DNA of 64,000 bases from Epiperipatus broadwayi (Eukaryota; Onychophora; Udeonychophora; Euonychophora; Peripatidae): NCBI GenBank assembly GCA_028023455.1, contig JAQFVV010006309.1, positions 390,511-454,510 on the forward strand. Reading direction: 5' to 3'. Below the pieces are notes generated by a model. The model did not search any database. It saw nothing but the letters and a program-made list of their open reading frames with translations, and was not told the DNA's origin. Numbering within the stretch: the first letter of the stretch is position 1; each line of letters opens with the position of its first letter. A program made the translations under genes and the position numbers. Shown here one piece after another: positions 57,012 through 64,000 of this stretch.

Positions 57012-58653
57012 GAAATTTATATCTGCAATAAGAAAAAAAGATGGAATTATTACTAAAAAGAGAGATGACATCATGAAATTGGTAGAAGATTTTTATCAAG
57101 AATTATATAGTAATAAAGAACAAGTACCTCCTATATCTATTACATCTTCCGAATTGCCCAGAATTTTAAATGAAGAAGTGAGACATGCAATTAAGTGTAT
57201 GAAGAAAGGAAAGGCTCCAGGAAATGATGGAATTATAATTGATATATTAAAAGAAGCAGGTGAAGAAATAGAAACAATTTTAGCAAAGTTATATACCAAA
57301 TGTCTAAATGATAAAGATGTACCGGAAGATTGGAAGAATGCAGTAATAATATTAATATTTAAAAAAGGTGATAAAGAAGATATTAGAAATTACAGACCTA
57401 TCAGCCTTTTATCAGTTTTATATAAAATTTTTACCAAGATAATTACAACTCGTCTACAGAGAACTTTGGATTTCCACCAACCAAGAGAACAAGCTGGATT
57501 TAAAAGTGGTTTTAGTACAATAGATCATATCCAGGTATTGAGAGAAGTCATAGAAAGGACAAACGAATATGAGTTGTCATTATGTTTTGGATTTGTAGAT
57601 TATGAAAAGGCATTCGATTCTATACACATTTCTTCAGTGATTAAAGCATTGGGTCATCAAGGTATAGATCCAGGATATTGTCATATTTTAAAGAATATTT
57701 ATAAAAATGCAACAGCAACAATTAGATTACATAATGATACTGGAAAAATCAACATTGAGAAAGGTGTAAGACAAGGTGACTCCATATCTCCAAAACTCTT
57801 TACAGCAGTGCTGCAAGAAGTATTTTGTGGATTAAAATGGGAAACTAAAGGAGTGAAAGTAAATGGAGAGTATTTAAGTCATTTAGATTTCGCAGATGAT
57901 GTAGTTGTTTTTGCAAATAATGCTTCAGAGCTGCAGGAAATGTTGCAGGAGTTAGCAGATGAAAGTAGAAAAGTAGGACTAAAGATAAATGTTAAAAAGA
58001 CTAAAGTAATGTTTAATTGATTTGCTCAAAATATGAAAATAAAGATTGATTATGAAGAATTAGAAGAAGTTAACAGTTACAAATACCTTGGTCAGATTAT
58101 TAATACAGATGGAAACATAATGGAGGAAATTAATCATAGAATTAAACTTGGTTGGAGTGCTTTTGGTAGAAATAACTTGATACTAAAAGGAAATATGCCT
58201 ATGTGTTTGAAAAGGATGGTTTTTAACAAATGTGTTTTACCAGTTCTTACTTATGGATCTGAGACTTGGACACTTAATAGAAGAGCAATACAGAGACTTC
58301 AGACCACTCAAAGGAGTATGGAGAGATGTATGTTGGGAGTAACAAGAAGAGATCGAAAACGCAATGTATGGGTAAGACAACAAACAGGTGTTACTGACCT
58401 TATTGAAAAAATTAAAAGATTGAAATGGAGTTGGGCTGGACATATTGCTAGAAGAGATGATAATAGATGGACAATTGAAATTTTAAACTGGATTCCAAGA
58501 GATTGTAAAAGACCCAGAAAGAGACCACATGTGAGATGGATGGATGAAATAAGAAAATGTGCAGGGGTGTTGTGGAGAAGAGAAGCTAAAGATCGGAGAA
58601 GATGGATTAAACTTGGAGAGACCTTCATCCTGCAGTGGATTGATAATGGTTGA
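56986..58653 (+). pseudogene. RTE reverse transcriptase, one nonsense codon
   Basis: Continuation of the endonuclease frame after a 1-base shift. RT motifs: IFKKGDKED and NYRPISLLSVLYKIF, motif A DYEKAFDS (205-212), motif B GVRQGDSISP, motif C FADD (302-305, catalytic), GLKINVKKTK. A TGA at 58018-58020 interrupts; the same frame resumes at 58021 with YLGQIINTDG, the QTTQRSMERCMLGV region, and the RTE signature WSWAGHIARRDDNRW, ending at 58653. RT copies the element RNA. Two lesions only, so the insertion is recent. The first Met at 56986 is not a real start. Confidence 0.88.
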
Positions 58654-58671
58654 TGATGATGATGATATGTT

Positions 58672-59499
58672 ACGACTAGATTATGGTTGAAATTAATTAT
58701 ACACAGTTTTAATATATTTTGCTTTTATAACTGAATAAAAAAGTCGAAAAAGGTTTGTCTCATCAAAAAAGAGTAAAAACAAAATTTGAAAAAGTCTGGT
58801 TTACAATGTAGACTATCTTTGTGATTTTATCTATAAACGAGTGACGGTTTTATAAACTTTTAATTAAGTGAATCTTTTGTTTAACTGCATGAGAATTTTA
58901 AAAAGCTGATTAATAAATCTTTTATTGCTTCAATTTGGCATTTTGCTGTTTTGTTAACTACTTCATTGGAATTAAATAAAACCATTTGTTGCCATGATGC
59001 AGTGCAATATTTAAAATTAAAAATAATATTTTAAACAATATATTGCCTTATTAACACATAATATCAAAAAGACTTATATTCTTCAAATTTTAATGAAATT
59101 GTTGTATTTTTTATTTATCATTGAGAAAACGTCTTTGCAGTCAAATTAAAAAAAGTCACATAGTTGAATTACTTTAACCAATTGGTAATGGAATATTTAT
59201 TTAAAATAGCAATAATTATTTCTGTTTTTTTTTTCCTGTCGTTATGCATACAAATTATCACTGAAAAAATCACCAATGTCATCATTACTTGGTCTTTTAT
59301 ATAACATGCATACAGTTGCAATTATTTTCATCCTATTTTTCTGTAAGCAAAAGTGCATTAGTTTCAGTTTTGAAGTAATAAACTGGTCAATTTGAGGATG
59401 GAGATTTTATAGCACTATATCATCTATTTTCCATTGATTATTTTGGCTTCCAATAGATGGGTTCTAGAGTAGTGTGAAAATAAACAGCTTTTAAAGGTT
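58672..59499. other. No gene seen
   Basis: AT-rich flank of the RTE element. Confidence 0.5.
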
Positions 59500-59565
59500 T
59501 AGAGAGTGATTCCCAATTGGTATTCTGGATATGTCAATCACTTTTTAGGGATACCATGAAATGTA
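59500..59565 (+). repeat. hAT-end-like sequence
   Basis: AGTGATTCCCAATTGGTATT followed by AGGGATACCATGAAATG resembles the ends of hAT transposons (consensus close to CAGTGGTTCCCAACTGG...AGGGGTTCC). The opposite end was not found, so this may be a fragment or chance. Confidence 0.25.
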
Positions 59566-60930
59566 GAAATAAATAAATATCACATTTTTAGAATGCAAGT
59601 ACACTGAATACAAGTTCATTGAGCACAACAACACTGATATTACCATCTGCATTCTAAGTATGCGACTTTTTTTTTCCATGTTCAGTGCAATGATGCAGTA
59701 TGGAAAAAAAATGTTCTATCATAATTGATTCTGGTATGTTCCCAGAATAAATTGTTACTAAAATAAAATCACCACATTGGTTAACATTTTAAAGCATTTC
59801 TCCTCTAGGCTATGATATTGCTACTTGATCTTCCTTGGAAGCTATGCTATGTACACATATAGATGGTTCCATTTTATTAAGAATCTTTTAATGCCACAAA
59901 GGTTCTTCACATAGTCAGTTTCCATTGACGATGGCTGAATTAGAAACAAGATTGCTATTATATATTGCTTGTAAAAAAAAACTATATATTGTAAAAAAAA
60001 AAACTATATTAGTTTTTTTATTCTGTATCTGAACATAACGCCATTAAAACTGAATACTTTAAATTTAATATTACATTAGTGTCTTAATTTAAATGATTTT
60101 TATTTTCACATCATTAATTAATGAATACACAGTAAATAAAAACTTAACAGCAATAAACTATTATGTTTCTCACATAGCTAATAATAGAGAAAAAATTAAT
60201 TTTTTCTTAAAAGGTGTTTTCTTAGGATAACCATAAGATACAAAGAGTGAGGTCAAGGTACTGCAATGTCAAACAGATTCACAAATACTAGTCTAGAGAA
60301 ATGCCTAGTACATTGATTCAATCTGCATTATATTATAAGATTGAATTTGTTATAATCTTTGCTATAATTTTATTAAGAAAAAAAAAGAGCATAATATTAA
60401 TAACATTGTATTCAATTGATTTTATTTGAAAAAATGTACAATTATGCAAATTGAACCAAATTTACCATTATTTATGATTCATTATTAACCGCATTTCAAA
60501 ATCTATATTCATCCACCTTTTTTTTATTTTTAAAAATCATTTAATAACAACTTTTGATATTAAATCTTATGAAGAAGTTAGCTGAAACAGAGAATACTAC
60601 AGAAAATAAATAGCCAACGAAATATTACATAGTAACAAAAAAAAAGTCAAGAAAAAAAAGTCAATATACATGGATCATTATGTTAGATAAATATAATTGA
60701 TGTGATATAGGAAATAATTTTTTTAGAATTAGAAAAAATATATAATACTTATATTTTTATGAGATTTCACTGAATCTGATTAAAATAAATCTATAGAATA
60801 AAAGATAAGCTAATAGTTTACTATTAGCAAAAATGAAAATTGATTTAAAAGAGAATACAATTAAGCCATTAACAACAGCACTAAAACATGAGGAATAATT
60901 TATTACTTATATTAAAAAACAAAACATAAG
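59566..60930. other. No gene seen
   Basis: AT-rich with short A runs. A small local duplication, TATATTGTAAAAAAAAA, lies near 59965-60005. Nothing else recognised. Confidence 0.5.
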
Positions 60931-60931
60931 T

Positions 60932-61229
60932 AATAAATAGTTTATTTATATAGTGCTTGAATATGTATGTAATATAGAGAAGGGAATAAACATATAGTCA
61001 TGTACTTTTTATGAATTTTCATATACTCATTTGTAAGCTCAGTTTAAAAAGCCAATCTGCTTATATAACTATAAGCTCCAAGCATAAGTGATCCACTTAT
61101 GCTTTTTAAACTAATGCTTACACATGAGTACATGAAAATTCATAAAAAGGACAGGATTGGAGGGTTTTCCCCTTCCCCTCTCTATATTACATACATAATC
61201 AATTGCTATATAAATAAACTATTTATTAC
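60932..61229. repeat. Fold-back repeat with about 120-bp arms
   Basis: Arms 60932-61053 (TAATAAATAGTTTATTTATATA, TATGAATTTTCATATACTCAT, AGTTTAAAAAGC) and 61100-61229 are mirrored. The centre has AGCATAAGTGATCCACTTATGCTT, itself a hairpin. Part of a cluster with family 1. Confidence 0.75.
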
Positions 61230-61254
61230 AGTAAATTCAAAATTTAATACTTAT

Positions 61255-61490
61255 TTCTAATTAAAAGGTGGTTAAAAATGAGATTTTATCTCTTTCTTGT
61301 TATAAAATGAATAAGTTTGCACAATTCATTTGTCAAGTTATATATCAGGCACACAATAGATTAAAGCCCTGATTTCAGTATGGAGAGCAAAGGTTGACTT
61401 ATATTGCTTTTTAAACAGATGTTTATAAGTGAGTGCATGAAAATTTGTAAAAACTGCATGATCAAAGGTTTATTCCCTTCTCTATAAAAC
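61255..61490. repeat. Family 1 fold-back relatives
   Basis: 61255-61400 (AGGTGGTTAAAAATGA, CAGGCACACAATAGATTAAAGCCC) matches the minus strand of 481-1001. 61425-61490 (GTGAGTGCATGAAAATT, TATTCCCTTCTCTATA) repeats the arm of 60932-61229 in mirrored orientation. Confidence 0.65.
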
Positions 61491-61667
61491 CTAAGTAAAT
61501 TATCAAGTAAATACAACTCCTAGTGTTAGAAAAAAGCTCCTAATTTAATTAAAGAGAAATTGGCAGATAAGAGTCACATGATACAGTGGAATAATTATAA
61601 AACACACCAAATCTTTTAAAAACTTGTTTTTTATTTTTTTGCCACCAAAATGAAATATATATTAAAA

Positions 61668-61715
61668 TAGATTTCCAACGTTTCGACTATTTCTTTATCT
61701 TTTCTATAGTCTTTT
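61668..61715 (-). ncRNA. Decayed hammerhead-like / Penelope terminal motif
   Basis: Minus strand: AGATAAAGAAATAGTCGAAA then CGTTGG. The AATAGTCGAAACGTT core resembles the motif at 28850-28890 and the terminal motif common in Penelope-like elements. The CTGANGA box is lost. Confidence 0.25.
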
Positions 61716-63714
61716 TTTTTTGGCAGTAAATTCATCTATTGCATTTTTGATTAAAACAGATGAACAAGAAGTTGTTAATTTTGGATAATTATATAAATCT
61801 TTTCACTCTGTCTGTAGAGCAGAGAATTAAAAAGCAGAATAATTTTTATATTATAATAATTTGAATAAAAATAAAATGCAATATGGATCAGATACATGAA
61901 TACTTTTCTCACGTAGGTATGATTCTGGATAAGATGGTACTGCCTTTTATCAAAGAACAATTTCCATGACTGCTTAAGATTATTTGCATTTTCTAGATAA
62001 TTCTAGATAAGCTGTTCACTCATGTCTTTCTATGCAATGTAAAAAAAAAATACCAATAAATATCATACGATTATGTCTGCATACACCCCACTTAGCAAGG
62101 ACCATTGGTTCACCAACACTAATTGTAAAGCAAGAAGATTGTAAAAAGCAAGGAATTATATTGTTTATTTGTGGGGAAAAAATTAGCTTATTTCTGTGAA
62201 TACAAATTATATCATAAGTGTATAAGAAACAATTTAAAATAAAATATAAATACGACTTCTATCTCATATGTGAAAAATATGCATTTATAACACAGATATA
62301 AAATTTCTACAGTATGATCTATCTTTTTAAACATATCTAATGATGAAACTGTGAATTCAATTCTGAAGAGAAATATTAAACAATTATTAAATTGTAAACA
62401 CAAATATAATACATTATATGTATATTTATAAATGATTCCTATGAGAACAAACGACAATCAATTTAATTTCCAGCCTACATTGTGTACAACTGATATGTAT
62501 AACAGATGTATACAATGCATGTGAATTAAAACAAAATGTGTTTTAATGACAAATAATATCTAATATATAATCATTTGTTAATAAACAAATTTGAAAACAG
62601 TTTATTTATATAACATACATGTATAAGGTTTAAGAATTAAAGCACAACAGAAAATTCTTAATAGTAAATGACCTCTAGCATCTTTACTATTAATATTGAT
62701 CAATTAAAGATTTAAAACAATTTACTTATAATATGTATGAATATATAACGCATGTGAATCAAAATAAAATAGAAAATTTTAATACTCAAAGAAACTTAAT
62801 ACGTTGTTAATTCTAATGATTGAAACTTAAAATTAGTTTACATATATATAAATAGGTAACTTTAAAATCAATTGTACAGAAAAGAAAATAAATATAAAAA
62901 AAGATCAAATTAGTTACCATTTAATCTTCTTTAGTCTCATTTCATTTTAAAATTCAATAACTATTTAATGCATTTTTGTCCATTCCTCCTTACATTAAGA
63001 TAACATGTAAAATAATTTAAAATGATAAACATGTGAATTTATGAGCCCTTTCATTTTATATTATCTGAGTTAGGTTATAATGTATCAGTTAAAATGATGG
63101 ACTGATTCTGAATATTTAGCTAATGCTTATATTGACTTGCTATTCATTTTATTTGTTTTCTACTCCAAATGTCTGCTCGTCAATAATTTGCTTATTTTCA
63201 CTAGATCTTGATCATGAAATAGATCAAGACAGAGAGATTTGAACCTTGACCATAAATTTATTGTTTAGCCTGCCATTCCTAATGATATATCACATCCAAT
63301 AAATATTGTCATTACACAAAGAAAATTGCATACGAGACAACAGCAAAGTTTTGCTTTCTTTCCTTAATGACAATTGTCAATCCTTGTTGCTATAGTTTTT
63401 TTATGTCTATTGTTTAGGTCAGTTTTTCAGATGCTGCTACTATCAATATCTTTATTACAACAATCATTGATTTTTTTTTCATATTAAAATTTAAAAAAAA
63501 TTACATATAAAAATCAGCTTTACAGTTTACAAAAACAAAACAGATAAATAAATAATAATACAATTACATCGCAAACAATTTCTAAAAATAATAAATATGA
63601 TCTAAACACATTTAGTAATTTTACGTGCCAATATTTTACTCACTGATATTACAAAAAGGCAAGTACTTTAAACACAAACCAATATCTTGGTAAAATCTAT
63701 ATACACATACATAT
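61716..63714. other. No gene seen
   Basis: AT-rich. The minus-strand frames at 61775-61960 and 62212-62457 are Ile/Tyr/Phe-rich with no domain and look like chance. Confidence 0.5.
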
Positions 63715-63960
63715 TGTAACGTTTTTCGTTTTGCTAGGCCTCTTACACGCTAATATAAACTGCGCGTGAGTTGATCAAGCTATGTCAAAAAAGAAGAAAG
63801 TTGTATTTCTATTCTAAAAACACAGCTATTTTTCCTGATCAACTTCAGCCTATTAATTGTTACGAATTGTGCTATTGACAAAATCAACTTTTAATTTTAT
63901 TTACTATGGGCGCCAGAATTCCTAAGAATCCGCTGAAATATGTCGCCAGCACCTCTCGCA
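63715..63960 (+). mobile_element. Possible LTR with primer-binding site at window edge
   Basis: A GC-richer block begins TGTAACGTTTTTCG and leads to TGGGCGCCAGAATTCC at 63906, which resembles a tRNA-complementary primer-binding site (TGG-xx-x-CAGAA). If so, 63715-63905 is a short 5' LTR and the internal region lies beyond the window. Against it: the LTR end reads TTTACTA and not a clean CA, and a second LTR cannot be seen. Confidence 0.3.
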
Positions 63961-64000
63961 AGTTGTAAAACAAAAAAAAATAAAAAGATTTTTATTATAT

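Larger units (their letters stand above)
55430..58671 (+). mobile_element. Nearly intact RTE-type non-LTR retrotransposon
   Basis: About 3.2 kb, the usual RTE length. A GC-richer 5' leader (about 55430-55697) is followed by one endonuclease-RT reading frame (broken twice) and almost no 3' untranslated sequence. The stop at 58651 runs straight into a TGA/GAT tandem tail (58651-58668), as in RTE elements, which end in short tandem repeats instead of poly(A). No clear target duplication found. The leader contains a short direct repeat, CGCAACACGCATTA (about 55523 and 55544). Confidence 0.88.

Noticed and set aside
56106-57074. Several minus-strand frames
   Set aside because: Antisense shadows of the RTE endonuclease-RT frame.
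62212-62457. 81-residue minus-strand hydrophobic frame
   Set aside because: Phe/Ile/Tyr content follows from AT-rich DNA; no signal, domain or context.

Overview
This is an AT-rich eukaryotic window, by eye well under one third G+C. It has no operons, no rRNA and no CRISPR. It looks like intergenic or intronic DNA from a large, repeat-filled invertebrate animal genome. The evidence is one exon-like match to dynactin subunit 4, three superfamilies of non-viral retroelement (LINEs of L1/Tx1-like and RTE type, and Penelope-like elements), tRNA-derived SINEs with poly(A) tails, a MITE, and many fold-back repeats. I cannot fix the phylum from sequence alone.

Layout: 481-1001 is a fold-back repeat. 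About 1900-6620 is an old plus-strand copy of an L1/Tx1-like LINE. 7284-7892 is a second, near-perfect fold-back. About 10010-17690 is a young, nearly complete minus-strand LINE: ORF1 with an RRM-like region and zinc knuckles, then ORF2 with endonuclease and reverse transcriptase. Its ORF2 is broken by one homopolymer frameshift, and a long 5' coding-like stretch is broken into several frames. 21705-23130 and 25500-27000 each hold a head-to-head pair of Penelope-like element 3' ends with GIY-YIG relics. 27311-27503 is a dynactin-4-like exon with an in-frame TAA. 27847-28038 is a MITE with a 7-bp target duplication. 30045-30458 holds a repeat relic and a LINE C-terminal fragment. 31771-33426 is two large palindromes, the second carrying hammerhead-ribozyme-like motifs in both arms. 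About 38560-40660 is another decayed minus-strand copy of the L1/Tx1-like LINE. 41205-42660 is a repeat bounded by inverted repeats. SINEs lie at 34585, 47626 and 50083. About 50890-52900 is probably a decayed LINE. 55430-58671 is a nearly intact RTE retrotransposon with one frameshift and one nonsense codon. The last part holds a fold-back cluster (60932-61490) and a possible LTR with primer-binding site at the right edge.

The genes here are selfish elements and do not form a host pathway. LINE ORF2 proteins nick DNA and reverse-transcribe their own RNA. The SINEs have poly(A) tails and target duplications and were presumably moved by a LINE. Penelope-like elements carry their own RT and GIY-YIG nuclease. 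The most interesting signals are the hammerhead-like motifs in Penelope-type and fold-back repeats, the tRNA-like block inside a Penelope 3' end, the conserved but interrupted dynactin-4 exon, a sequence in the young LINE that matches the Illumina adapter, and opposite strand-composition skews in decayed elements.
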